Source: Arcobacter defluvii (lineage in GTDB: Bacteria > Campylobacterota > Campylobacteria > Campylobacterales > Arcobacteraceae). Taken from it: a stretch of DNA of 64,000 bases. The notes beneath the pieces were generated by a model. That model was not told where the DNA came from, ran no database searches, and was given only the letters and a program-made list of their open reading frames with translations. The stretch is taken from positions 806,001 to 870,000 of the forward strand of contig NZ_CP053835.1 of the NCBI RefSeq assembly GCF_013201725.1. Direction: 5' to 3'. This document shows positions 9,134 through 17,935 of the stretch, in pieces. Every line of letters starts with the position of its first letter. The stretch's first letter is position 1. The translations under genes and the position numbers were made by a program.

Positions 9134-9766
9134 ATGAATAATGTATTAATTGTGATTACAGGGACAACGCAAGGTTTAGGAAAAGAATTAGAAAGAGTAT
9201 TTATTAATAACAATATTTTGACACTAAATAGGAAATCAAAAGAACATACTAATAATTTAATATTAGATTTATCGGAAAAGAATATTAATTTAGATGAGTT
9301 TAATAATATTATTGATAAATATGAAAAAATATTTTTTATTTCAAATGCATCTATTGTAAAACCAATAAAAAATATTAAAGATATAACAAATAATGATTTA
9401 GATATTTCTATTCATACAAATTTTATAAATCAAGCAAAAATTATTATGAAAATAGTTCAAAGTAATAAAAAATATTCTATATTAAATATTACATCAGGAG
9501 CAGCTTTTACTTCAAATGCTGAACTCTCTTTATACAGCTCTTCAAAAGCTGCTATGCATAGATTTATTGAGATATTAAAAAAAGAAGAAATAAATAATCC
9601 TAATGCATTATATATAGATAACTTTGATCCAGGTAGAATGCAAACAGAGATGCAAAAAGATTTGATGAGTCAGAAAAAACTAAATATAAACATAGAAAAT
9701 TTAAAAACAGTTGAAGAAGTGGCAAAAGATATATATCAAATATTAGGGAAATATATAAATGAATGA
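9134..9766 (+). CDS. Short-chain dehydrogenase/reductase (SDR)
   Basis: NAD(P)-dependent oxidoreductase of about 210 residues. It has the cofactor motif TGTTQGLG near the start, the N-A-S motif (FISNAS) and catalytic YSSSKAA (YxxxK) with an upstream serine (ITSGAA). ATG 9134 is preferred; a TTG at 9119 would add five residues, and neither has a strong ribosome binding site. It overlaps the next gene by 8 bases. The context suggests it modifies a sugar or a small precursor for the polysaccharide. Substrate is unknown. Confidence 0.8.
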   Translation: MNNVLIVITGTTQGLGKELERVFINNNILTLNRKSKEHTNNLILDLSEKNINLDEFNNIIDKYEKIFFISNASIVKPIKNIKDITNNDLDISIHTNFINQAKIIMKIVQSNKKYSILNITSGAAFTSNAELSLYSSSKAAMHRFIEILKKEEINNPNALYIDNFDPGRMQTEMQKDLMSQKKLNINIENLKTVEEVAKDIYQILGKYINE

Positions 9767-10757
9767 TAAGATTAGAGTTTTAGTTGATGGTGTAGGCGGA
9801 GATGTTGGGCAAGGTATTTTAAAATCTCTTTTAGATACTAAATTAGATATTGAATTATATGCTTCGTGTATTAGTGATAAGAGTAGTTGGTTATATAAAA
9901 TTAAAAATAGTTATATATTTCCATTAGTAAGCGATGATAATTTTATAGATTTTTTGGTTGATTTTATTAATAAATACAAAATAGATGTATATTTTCCTAC
10001 TGTTGATTCAACTTTATTAAAAATATCTAAATATAAAGAATTTATTGAGAGTAAAACAAATGTAAAAATATTTATAGATAATTTAGAAAAAATAGAAATT
10101 TGCGACGATAAATATCTTACAAATAAATTTTTAGTTAAAAATAGTTTTTATGCTCCTAAAACAGTTAGTATGGATGATTTAAATTTAAATGAATTTTTAT
10201 CAAAAAATAATTATCCATTAATCTTAAAAACAAAAAGTGGGAATGGTGCTAAAAATGTTATAAAGGTAAATAATTATAAAGAATTGAAGCCTTTTATAGG
10301 CAATTCATCTTGGCTTTTACAAGAATTCTTAAATATTGAAAATGAAATTACAAGTGGAATATATATAGGAGAAGATAAAGAAATAAAGGGAATTTATATT
10401 TTAAAAAGAACTTTAAAATCAGGTTCTACCCATCATGCTGAAAGAATTATAGATGAAATTTTAGAAAAACAGCTTATAGATATTGCAAAAAAGATGGATA
10501 TGAAATATTTAAATATTCAAGCTATATATGAAAACAATAAAGTTTTACCTTTTGAATTTAATGGAAGATTATCAGGAACAACAGGGGCTATGAGACAGAT
10601 TTTTAATGTTCCAGAGATGTTTATTAAAGAATGTATATTAAAAGAGTATATAACTCCAAGTGATAATAATGAAAAAATATTTTTTACAAGATACAATGAA
10701 GAGATTATTTATACTCAAAAAGATATAGACAATCTAAAAACAAGGAGCGATTCTTGA
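9759..10757 (+). CDS. ATP-grasp domain protein (carbamoyl-phosphate-synthase-like ligase)
   Basis: ATP-grasp enzymes join a carboxylate to an amine or thiol through an acyl phosphate. The 332-residue protein has an N-terminal Rossmann-like pre-ATP-grasp domain (LVDGVGGDVGQGI). The ATP-binding segment (LILKTKSGNGAKNV) lies near residue 150. The metal-binding strand PFEFNGRLSGTTG lies near 268 and corresponds to the E-x-N-x-R signature. It overlaps the SDR gene by 8 bases and the HAD gene by 4. It may link an acyl or amino acid group to an amino sugar, which is inference from context. Confidence 0.8.
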   Translation: MNDKIRVLVDGVGGDVGQGILKSLLDTKLDIELYASCISDKSSWLYKIKNSYIFPLVSDDNFIDFLVDFINKYKIDVYFPTVDSTLLKISKYKEFIESKTNVKIFIDNLEKIEICDDKYLTNKFLVKNSFYAPKTVSMDDLNLNEFLSKNNYPLILKTKSGNGAKNVIKVNNYKELKPFIGNSSWLLQEFLNIENEITSGIYIGEDKEIKGIYILKRTLKSGSTHHAERIIDEILEKQLIDIAKKMDMKYLNIQAIYENNKVLPFEFNGRLSGTTGAMRQIFNVPEMFIKECILKEYITPSDNNEKIFFTRYNEEIIYTQKDIDNLKTRSDS

Positions 10758-11458
10758 AAAATAAATTAGTAATATTCGATTTTGCTGATACTATTGCAAA
10801 ATTATCACCATCAAAAGAAGAACTTTTTCATAGATTTATATTAAATGAATTGAATTTAGATATTCCATTAAAACATATTGAAGAAGTTTATCATTATGCT
10901 ACAAATTTACTTTTTTATAGTTCAGTAAATATACAAAAAATAGATTCAAAAAAAGAATTTTATAAAAAGTTTAATAATGATATTTTATCTTTATTAGGTA
11001 TTGCTCATTTAATTGATTCAGAAAAATTGTTTAATTATTTTAATGAAAATGGACAACATTGGGTACTTAAAAATGGTGTTAAAGAACTTTTTATAAGTCT
11101 TAAAGAAAAAGGATTTATAATCAGTCTTGTTTCTAATTTTGATGAAAGATTAAATCAAGTTTTAAAAAATTTAGAAATTTATGATTTATTAGATTCTAAA
11201 TTTATTTCTCAAGAAATAGGTTTAGAAAAACCAGATATAGAATTTTTTAAATTACCATTAAAGAAACATAACATAGATGCTAAAGATACTTTTTTTATAG
11301 GAGATAGCTATTTTTTAGATTTTATTCCATCTCAAAGTTTAGGAATTTTTCCAATATTGTTAGATGAAAACGATAGATTTCCTTTAATTCAAAAAATTAA
11401 TAAAATTTCCAATATAATCGAATGCAAAGATATAATATTTGAGAGAATTTCAAAATGA
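10754..11458 (+). CDS. HAD-superfamily hydrolase with a DxAxT motif
   Basis: 234 residues. Motif I reads FDFADT (D9, A11, T13), so the usual second aspartate of DxDxT is alanine, as in phosphonatase-type HADs. Motif II is SLVSNFDE, motif III includes the lysine in GLEKPD, and motif IV is GDSYFLDF. The cap is helical and lies after motif I. The TTG start overlaps the previous stop (TTGA) with AAGGAGCG upstream. It may dephosphorylate a pathway intermediate or act as a phosphonatase-like enzyme. The substrate is unknown. Confidence 0.8.
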   Translation: MKNKLVIFDFADTIAKLSPSKEELFHRFILNELNLDIPLKHIEEVYHYATNLLFYSSVNIQKIDSKKEFYKKFNNDILSLLGIAHLIDSEKLFNYFNENGQHWVLKNGVKELFISLKEKGFIISLVSNFDERLNQVLKNLEIYDLLDSKFISQEIGLEKPDIEFFKLPLKKHNIDAKDTFFIGDSYFLDFIPSQSLGIFPILLDENDRFPLIQKINKISNIIECKDIIFERISK

Positions 11459-12117
11459 AATTAGTTATTTATGGAAATAGTGATTTTGCAGAATTGATGT
11501 ATTATTATTTCACAAATGATAGTAAATATGAAGTGGTTGGATTTTGTGTTGATAAGGATTTTATAAAGAGCGATAAATTTTTGGATAGACCACTTGTGCC
11601 ATTTGAGGAAATTGAAAAAATATTCCCCCCAAATGAGTATAAAATGTTTGTAGCAGTTGGATATAAAAATATGAGATTACGAGCAAAACTATATAAAAAA
11701 ACTGTTGATAAAAAATATGAACATATAAACTACATAAGTAGCAAATCAATAATTGATGAATCAAATATAATAGGTAAAAATAACGCAATACTACATGGAG
11801 TAGTTTTAGAGCCTTTTGCAAAAATAGGTGATAATAATATTATAAATACAAATGTAACTATTTGTCATCATGCAAAGATTATGAATGATTGTTTTATTGC
11901 TGCTAAATCTTTAGTAGGTGGCTTTACAACTATTAAAAATAACTGTTTTATAGGTTTTTCTTCTACAATATTACAAAAATTAATAATTGAAGATGAAACC
12001 TTGGTGGCAGCAGGTTCTATTGTGAATAAAAATTCATCTAAATTTGATTTTTTAGCAGGAATACCTGCTAAAGTTGTATCAAACCATAAAGAAAATGGGA
12101 TAGAGATAAAAGGATAA
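11455..12117 (+). CDS. PglD/NeuD-like sugar acyltransferase (left-handed beta helix)
   Basis: Probable acetyl-CoA-dependent N- or O-acyltransferase for a nucleotide sugar. The 220-residue protein has an N-terminal Rossmann-like sugar-binding domain (LVIYGNSDFAELM). Hexapeptide repeats follow from about residue 95 to 215. The HH of ICHHAKI is where PglD has its general-base histidine. With WecE in the same locus, N-acetylation of dTDP-Fuc4N is a reasonable guess. It overlaps the HAD gene by 4 bases (ATGA). A C6 tract at 11625-11630 falls at codon 57. Confidence 0.8.
   Translation: MKLVIYGNSDFAELMYYYFTNDSKYEVVGFCVDKDFIKSDKFLDRPLVPFEEIEKIFPPNEYKMFVAVGYKNMRLRAKLYKKTVDKKYEHINYISSKSIIDESNIIGKNNAILHGVVLEPFAKIGDNNIINTNVTICHHAKIMNDCFIAAKSLVGGFTTIKNNCFIGFSSTILQKLIIEDETLVAAGSIVNKNSSKFDFLAGIPAKVVSNHKENGIEIKG
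11625..11630 (+). repeat. C6 tract in acyltransferase gene
   Basis: Six C residues in coding sequence (Phe-Pro-Pro) in very AT-rich DNA. It is the shortest of three G/C runs in neighbouring surface-sugar genes and on its own is weak evidence for slipped-strand variation. Confidence 0.35.
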
Positions 12118-12120
12118 AAA

Positions 12121-14055
12121 ATGAAAATTATGACTAGTTATTATAATTTTATAAAAAAGTTATATGAAAAAGAGGAATCAGGGTTAGCTTTAGCTTTGTT
12201 TAGAATAGTTTATGGTTTAGTAGTACTTGCCGAAGTTTGGCAAATATTTTATTTTAGACATCTGATATTTGATCCTATTCCTTATGTTCAAACTGCTTCT
12301 TTTATGATTCATCCAATGTTAATTATTTGGATAATTTCTATAGTATTTATTACGGTAGGTTTGTTCACTAGAAAGGCAACTATAGTAAATTATCTTTTTA
12401 CAGTATTATTTATGGGATTTACATTTCAATTTACTGGACTTGGTAATGAATTTGATTATCATATAGATAAAGAGTTTATACCTGTAGCTTTTTTACTTAT
12501 GTTTATGCCTATTTCAAGAAGACTCTCTTTTGATAGATTAATTGAAAAAATAAAATATTCAAATACAAAACAAGAGTATAATCCAAAGACTACAGTATCG
12601 AGTTTAAACTATATTATCTTAATTATAGCAGCTGGTTTGATATATTTCGATTCTATTTTTTATAAGCTTTATTCTCCTATGTGGTTAGGTGGATTAGGTG
12701 TTTGGTTACCTGCTTCTTTACCTTGGGCAACTTGGCTTGATTTAAGTTTTATTTTAAATCAGGAGCATTTGATTAAGTTTTTAGGTTACTTAACTTTATT
12801 CTTTCAAATTACATATATCTTTTTTGTTTGGTTTAAAAAATTTAAAGTTTTTTATTTATTGGTTGGAATAGGCTTACATATAGGAATAGCTTTGGCATTT
12901 CCAATTCCTTGGTTTGCTTTAGCTATGGTAGCTTTGTATATAGGAATAATACCTTCTAGCTTTTATTCAAATTTATATGAAAAAATATTTAAAAGTAAAA
13001 AGAAACCAACACTTAAATTTTATTTTGATGAAAATTGTCCTTTATGCAATAGATTAAGAATTATTGTTCAATATTTTGATAATAGCAGAAATATAGAGTT
13101 TTTATCTACACAACAAGAAGCTCATAAAAATGATTTACTTAAAAATATACCTCTACAACAACTTTTAGACAATGTTTATAGTGTAGATAATAAAAACAAC
13201 GTATTTAGTGGAATAGAGACTTATGTAAAAGTTTTAAATAAAGTTTGGATTTTTAAACCAATAGGAATATTACTATATATCCCTTTTATAAAATCAATAG
13301 GTTCAAAAATATATGGATATATAGCACAGCATAGGATAACTTATGGATGTACAGAAGATAGTTGTAGCATGCCTATACATAATACTGTTTATATAGAACA
13401 AGATGATTCAAAAATCAAAATACTTCAAAACTTAGATTTAAAAACAATTAAAATATTTTTTATAGCTTTTTTTATAGCTTGGTTGAGTATATCTCAATTA
13501 TTAATGATACAAAGTTCGCTTTTGATGAATCATATTTATTCAAAATTGAACATATCCAATGAAACACTTAGATATATAAATGGGGGGGCAAATTTGTATA
13601 AAAATATTTTTTATCCTTTTACGGGGTTATCTCAACATGCAGTTTTTATGGATTATCATTTCCAAAATTATAATCATACAGTTGCTATTACATATTTTGA
13701 TGGTAAAGAAGATATATTTTTGCCTATTATCGATGAAAAAGGTCATGCTTCTTGGTATGATAGTGGACGGCAGTGGGTAAATTATAGCTTTAGAGTAAGT
13801 AATAAAGATTTTAATTCAAAACAATATTCACATGGAATTAAAAAATATATTTATTTTTGGGCTTATAAAAATAATATTGATTTGAATAATGCAACTTTTA
13901 AAGTTAAATATAAATATAACGAAGTTCCTTATAAGTGGGAAAAAGATTTATTAAAAAAAGGACTGAATAAACCTTGGCAAGAAGCAGGAACATTAGGTTG
14001 GAAAAATGGCGAGTTTTTTGCAAATATAATAGAAATAGAAAATCAAAAGGATTAA
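12121..14055 (+). CDS. HTTM-like membrane protein fused to a DCC (thiol-disulfide) domain
   Basis: 644 residues. Residues about 1-285 hold several membrane helices in the style of HTTM / vitamin-K gamma-carboxylase-like domains. Residues about 298-400 form a DCC (DUF393) domain with DENCPLCNR, cysteines at 306 and 309. A further helix lies near 440, then a C-terminal part with no recognised family. AAAGGATAAAA precedes the ATG. It starts three bases after the acyltransferase and ends five bases before wecE, so it belongs to the sugar operon. A role in membrane-level modification of the glycan or of a protein is possible, but function is unknown. A G7 tract lies at codon 488. Confidence 0.75.
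   Translation: MKIMTSYYNFIKKLYEKEESGLALALFRIVYGLVVLAEVWQIFYFRHLIFDPIPYVQTASFMIHPMLIIWIISIVFITVGLFTRKATIVNYLFTVLFMGFTFQFTGLGNEFDYHIDKEFIPVAFLLMFMPISRRLSFDRLIEKIKYSNTKQEYNPKTTVSSLNYIILIIAAGLIYFDSIFYKLYSPMWLGGLGVWLPASLPWATWLDLSFILNQEHLIKFLGYLTLFFQITYIFFVWFKKFKVFYLLVGIGLHIGIALAFPIPWFALAMVALYIGIIPSSFYSNLYEKIFKSKKKPTLKFYFDENCPLCNRLRIIVQYFDNSRNIEFLSTQQEAHKNDLLKNIPLQQLLDNVYSVDNKNNVFSGIETYVKVLNKVWIFKPIGILLYIPFIKSIGSKIYGYIAQHRITYGCTEDSCSMPIHNTVYIEQDDSKIKILQNLDLKTIKIFFIAFFIAWLSISQLLMIQSSLLMNHIYSKLNISNETLRYINGGANLYKNIFYPFTGLSQHAVFMDYHFQNYNHTVAITYFDGKEDIFLPIIDEKGHASWYDSGRQWVNYSFRVSNKDFNSKQYSHGIKKYIYFWAYKNNIDLNNATFKVKYKYNEVPYKWEKDLLKKGLNKPWQEAGTLGWKNGEFFANIIEIENQKD
13582..13588 (+). repeat. G7 tract in HTTM-DCC gene
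   Basis: Seven consecutive G residues in the codons Asn-Gly-Gly-Ala. Such runs are rare in DNA of this composition and are typical slippage sites in Campylobacterota. In the window sequence the frame is open. Confidence 0.5.
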
Positions 14056-14060
14056 ATAAA

Positions 14061-15191
14061 ATGATACCATTTAATAAACCACCATATACGGGTAATGAAG
14101 AAAAATATGTTTTAGAATCAATTAAAAGTAGTAAAATTTCAGGAGATGGGGAATTTACAAAACGATGCCATAAATGGTTTGAAGAGAAGTTAAATTGTAA
14201 AAAAGTTTTATTAACTACTTCTTGTACACATGCTCTTGAAATGGCTGCTATTTTATTAGATATAAAAGAAGGTGATGAAGTGATAATGCCTTCATATACT
14301 TTTGTATCTACTGCAAATGCTTTTGTATTAAGAGGCGCTAAAATAGTGTTTGTAGATATAAAACCTGATACCATGAATATAGATGAAACAAAAATAGAAC
14401 AAGCAATTACTTCTAAAACAAAAGTTATTGTTCCAGTTCACTATGCAGGTGTTGCTTGTGAGATGGATACTATTATGGATATTGCAAAAAGATACAATCT
14501 TTTTGTAGTAGAAGATGCAGCTCAAGGTATGATGAGTACATATAAAGGTAAAGCTTTAGGTACTATTGGACATCTTGGTGCATATAGTTTTCATGAAACA
14601 AAAAACTATACAAGTGCAGGAGAAGGAGGACTTCTTTTAGTAAACGATGATAAATTTGTTCAAAGAGCAGAAATTATAAGAGAAAAAGGAACTAATAGAA
14701 GTTTGTTTTTCCGTGGTATGGTAGATAAGTATTCTTGGGTAGATTTAGGAAGTAGCTATCTTATGAATGATGTAAGTGCAGCATATCTTTGGGGAAATTT
14801 AGAAAAAGCAGATGAAATAAATCAAAATAGATTAAATACTTGGCAAAAATATTATGATGGATTAAAAATATTAGAAAAAAGAGGGATAATTCAGCTTCCG
14901 AAAATCTCTGAAGAATGTATTCATAACGCGCATATGTTTTATCTAAAAGTAAAAGATTTAGAGGAAAGAACAAAACTATTAGAATATCTAAAAGAAAATG
15001 GTATTTTAGCTGTATTTCATTATATCCCTTTACATTCTGCACCAGCAGGTTTAAAGTTTGGTGAATTTAATGGTGAAGATAAATTTACTACAAATGAAAG
15101 TGAAAGATTGATTAGATTACCAGTTTGGTATAAAATTCCAATTGAAGATATAAATATAATAATTAAATTTATATATAATTTTTACAAATGA
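14061..15191 (+). CDS. wecE: dTDP-4-amino-4,6-dideoxygalactose transaminase (WecE/RffA type)
   Basis: PLP enzyme that aminates dTDP-4-keto-6-deoxyglucose, made by RmlB, to dTDP-Fuc4N. The 376-residue protein is strikingly like E. coli WecE: MIPFN start, GDGxFTKRC, MPSYTFVSTANAF, VPVHYAGVACEMD and FHETKN with the PLP lysine at 181, then FHYIPLH. ATG 14061 is chosen because this is where WecE begins; the open frame runs further upstream without support. It overlaps the flippase gene by 4 bases. Confidence 0.93.
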   Translation: MIPFNKPPYTGNEEKYVLESIKSSKISGDGEFTKRCHKWFEEKLNCKKVLLTTSCTHALEMAAILLDIKEGDEVIMPSYTFVSTANAFVLRGAKIVFVDIKPDTMNIDETKIEQAITSKTKVIVPVHYAGVACEMDTIMDIAKRYNLFVVEDAAQGMMSTYKGKALGTIGHLGAYSFHETKNYTSAGEGGLLLVNDDKFVQRAEIIREKGTNRSLFFRGMVDKYSWVDLGSSYLMNDVSAAYLWGNLEKADEINQNRLNTWQKYYDGLKILEKRGIIQLPKISEECIHNAHMFYLKVKDLEERTKLLEYLKENGILAVFHYIPLHSAPAGLKFGEFNGEDKFTTNESERLIRLPVWYKIPIEDINIIIKFIYNFYK

Positions 15192-16585
15192 CAATTAAAA
15201 AATTTTTGGTTTTGGCTTTGGGACCAATTGGTGCAGCATTTTTTAGTTTAATTACTTTACCATTTATAGCTTGGTTTTTTAATGCAGAAGATGTTGGTCG
15301 ATTTAATATGCTACAAGTTTTTTTAGGTTTAACTGTAACAATATTTAGTTTACAAATGCATCAATCATATGTCAGAGAATATTATGAAGAAGAAGATAAA
15401 GAGATGTTATTAAAAATGACTATATTGCCAGGTTTTTTTCTTTTAATCATTGCAATTATTTTATTGTTTATATTTTCATTTTCAATATCTAAAATATTAT
15501 TTGATGTTGAATCTTTTGAAATAGATATATTAGTATTATTAACAGTAATTAGTAGTTTCTTTATAAATTCTTTTTCCCATGTGATTAGAATGATGGGAAA
15601 AGAATGGTTTTTTGCAATTAGTCAAATTTTTCCTAAAATAATTTTATTCATTTTATTAGGAGTAATACTTTTATTTAATTTTGAATATAGTTTTCTTATT
15701 CTTATGAACATCAATACAATAACTTTGGTATTATCTACTATTTTATTTATTTATTTATCTAATACTAGTTGGAAAATTTTTAAATTAAATAAGATTAATT
15801 TATTACTTTTAAATAAAATAGTTAAATTTAGTTTACCTTTAGTTTTAGGTGGATTAGCCTATTGGGGATTATCATATATAGATAGATTTTTCTTAAAGAA
15901 TTATTCAGGATTAGAAGAAGTGGGTATTTATTCAATAGCATCAACTTTAGCTGGTGTTATTTCTATTTTTACAACAGTATTTGCAACTATTTGGCATCCT
16001 TTGATATTTAAATGGATAAAAGAAGGGATAGATCCTAAAAGAGTTCAGAATGTAATTAATATTCTTTTTGTTTTCATTACATTTATTTGGAGTATTTTTG
16101 GTTTGTTTTCATGGATAATTCCTATTTTTTTACCTGAAAATTACGAACTTGTTCAATATATAATTGTAGGTTGTACAGCAGGATCATTATTATATTTACT
16201 TTCTGAAGCTACTACAGTTGGGATAGGTATTTCTAGACGTTCTATCTTTTCATTATTGTCCTCATTTCTAGCTTTTGTAGTTAGTGTAATTTTGAATTAT
16301 TTATTAGTTCCTTGTTTTGGTGGAATAGGCGCTTCTATATCTATCATGATTTCTTTTTATATATTTTTTATTATAAGAACTGAAGCAACAATTTATTTAT
16401 GGCATTTTTTAGATAGAAAATTGATATATGCTATGTTATTTTTATATATATTAAATACGATTTTTATGTTAATTATAAAACCAAATTCTATGATGTATAG
16501 TATAACATGGATTTTTTTATTTATATTTTCTTTGATACCGTTTTATAAAACAATATACAAAATTATAAAAAATAGAGGAGTATAG
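15188..16585 (+). CDS. wzx: Wzx-type polysaccharide flippase
   Basis: 465 residues with about 12-14 hydrophobic helices across the whole length and the MATE/MVF-like fold of polysaccharide transporters. It would flip undecaprenyl-linked oligosaccharide across the inner membrane. The sequence is very hydrophobic and weakly conserved, so the exact family is judged from topology and context. The ATG overlaps the wecE stop (ATGA). Confidence 0.82.
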   Translation: MTIKKFLVLALGPIGAAFFSLITLPFIAWFFNAEDVGRFNMLQVFLGLTVTIFSLQMHQSYVREYYEEEDKEMLLKMTILPGFFLLIIAIILLFIFSFSISKILFDVESFEIDILVLLTVISSFFINSFSHVIRMMGKEWFFAISQIFPKIILFILLGVILLFNFEYSFLILMNINTITLVLSTILFIYLSNTSWKIFKLNKINLLLLNKIVKFSLPLVLGGLAYWGLSYIDRFFLKNYSGLEEVGIYSIASTLAGVISIFTTVFATIWHPLIFKWIKEGIDPKRVQNVINILFVFITFIWSIFGLFSWIIPIFLPENYELVQYIIVGCTAGSLLYLLSEATTVGIGISRRSIFSLLSSFLAFVVSVILNYLLVPCFGGIGASISIMISFYIFFIIRTEATIYLWHFLDRKLIYAMLFLYILNTIFMLIIKPNSMMYSITWIFLFIFSLIPFYKTIYKIIKNRGV

Positions 16586-16587
16586 TT

Positions 16588-17859
16588 ATGTTGTTTATTT
16601 ATAGTTCACTTCAATTGGGAGGGATAGAAACATTTATTATGCGAATGGCTAAGGCTAGATTTTTGATAGGTAAAAAGACTAAAGTTTTATTATTAGATAA
16701 AAAAATTAAGAATGATCACTATTTGATTAGTGAAACAGAGAAATATGCTGATATTTTTTTTCTAGAAGATTTTTACAAATATAATTTTAATAAATATTTA
16801 CCAATTCATTTACTTTTAATAAAAAATATTAAATTTCAGGAATTATATTTTTTATTTAAGGATATATCTCAAATTCATGTTACAAATTCTATATGTGGAC
16901 TTTTTTATAAAAAAATAGCCGATCAACTTAATTTGGAAATACCACTTACTATAGGAATTTATCATGCTAAAGAGTTTACTTGGTATATAGATAAGTTACC
17001 CTATTTTGAAAAGCTTAATAGAGAATTTTTTAGAAGAATACTTTCTTCTAAAGGAGTAATATTTTTTAATGAAATGCTTCCAAAAATTTATTCTAAATAT
17101 TATAATATTTCTTTCAATGATTTAAATTTATTTCCTTTAGGTGTTATTGCAGATAATAAATATAATGTAGATCCAATTTTACACAAAGATAAACAAATTA
17201 TAAAGATTGTATCTGTTGGACGATTAGTCAAATTTAAAACATATAATTTATATATGTTGGATATTATAAATAAACTTAAAGATAAATATAAAATAGAGTA
17301 TCATGTATATGGTACAGGACCTTTGGATAAAGAAATGATGGAAAAAATAAGAAAGTATAATCTTGAAAACTATGTATTTTTAAAAGGGGAATTACCTTAT
17401 TCACAGTTTTCCAAAACGCTTAAAGAATTTGATATATTTATCGGTTCTGGTACATCTATCGTAGAAGCTAGTTCATTAGGACTTCCCTCTATTATTGCAA
17501 TTGAAACGAATATAGAGCCATTAACATATGGATATTTATCTGATATAAAAGGATTTACCTATCATGAAGATAATTTGTATGATAAAGTATCAGTAGAACA
17601 TTTGCTAATAGATTTTTTTAGTTATAGTTCAAATAAAGTTACTGAGCTTAAAAATCTTCATATAAAATGGACAAAAAAGTTTTTAATGAATGAATGTGTA
17701 ATTAATTTTGATAAAGTTGTTTCTATGAATGATAATTTTCTTAAAATAGATTTTAAAATGACGAATAGGGAATGTTATATGTATTCCCTAAGTTTTCTAG
17801 CTTTTGAACTTTATCATATGATAAGGGGTAAAAAATCTAGTCAAACTATATATAGTTAG
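16588..17859 (+). CDS. Glycosyltransferase, GT4-like (GT-B fold)
   Basis: 423 residues. The N-terminal motif SLQLGGIETFIM is the usual sugar-acceptor loop of GT4 enzymes. The C-terminal domain begins near residue 205 (KIVSVGRLVKFK). It holds YGTGPL and GSGTSIVEASSLGLPSI, the donor-binding E-x7-E-like region. The sugar donor is not evident. It starts two bases after wzx. A 76-base AT-rich gap with no gene follows. Confidence 0.8.
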   Translation: MLFIYSSLQLGGIETFIMRMAKARFLIGKKTKVLLLDKKIKNDHYLISETEKYADIFFLEDFYKYNFNKYLPIHLLLIKNIKFQELYFLFKDISQIHVTNSICGLFYKKIADQLNLEIPLTIGIYHAKEFTWYIDKLPYFEKLNREFFRRILSSKGVIFFNEMLPKIYSKYYNISFNDLNLFPLGVIADNKYNVDPILHKDKQIIKIVSVGRLVKFKTYNLYMLDIINKLKDKYKIEYHVYGTGPLDKEMMEKIRKYNLENYVFLKGELPYSQFSKTLKEFDIFIGSGTSIVEASSLGLPSIIAIETNIEPLTYGYLSDIKGFTYHEDNLYDKVSVEHLLIDFFSYSSNKVTELKNLHIKWTKKFLMNECVINFDKVVSMNDNFLKIDFKMTNRECYMYSLSFLAFELYHMIRGKKSSQTIYS

Positions 17860-17935
17860 ATAGGGAATATTCAAATTATTTAATATAAAATATTTAAGTG
17901 TTTTACTTTTTATTTTTTTTATTTTAAGGCTTTAA

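Noticed and set aside
13974-14060. Upstream extension of the WecE-like frame
   Set aside because: WecE proteins start at MIPFN, which falls at 14061 just after the HTTM-DCC stop; the extension overlaps the previous gene in another frame.
13904-14374. 156-codon open frame on the minus strand
   Set aside because: It lies across the HTTM-DCC end and the wecE start, both well supported on the plus strand, and has no recognisable domain or ribosome binding site. It is a shadow frame, as are the many other minus-strand frames over dnaB, rml, fumC and feoB.
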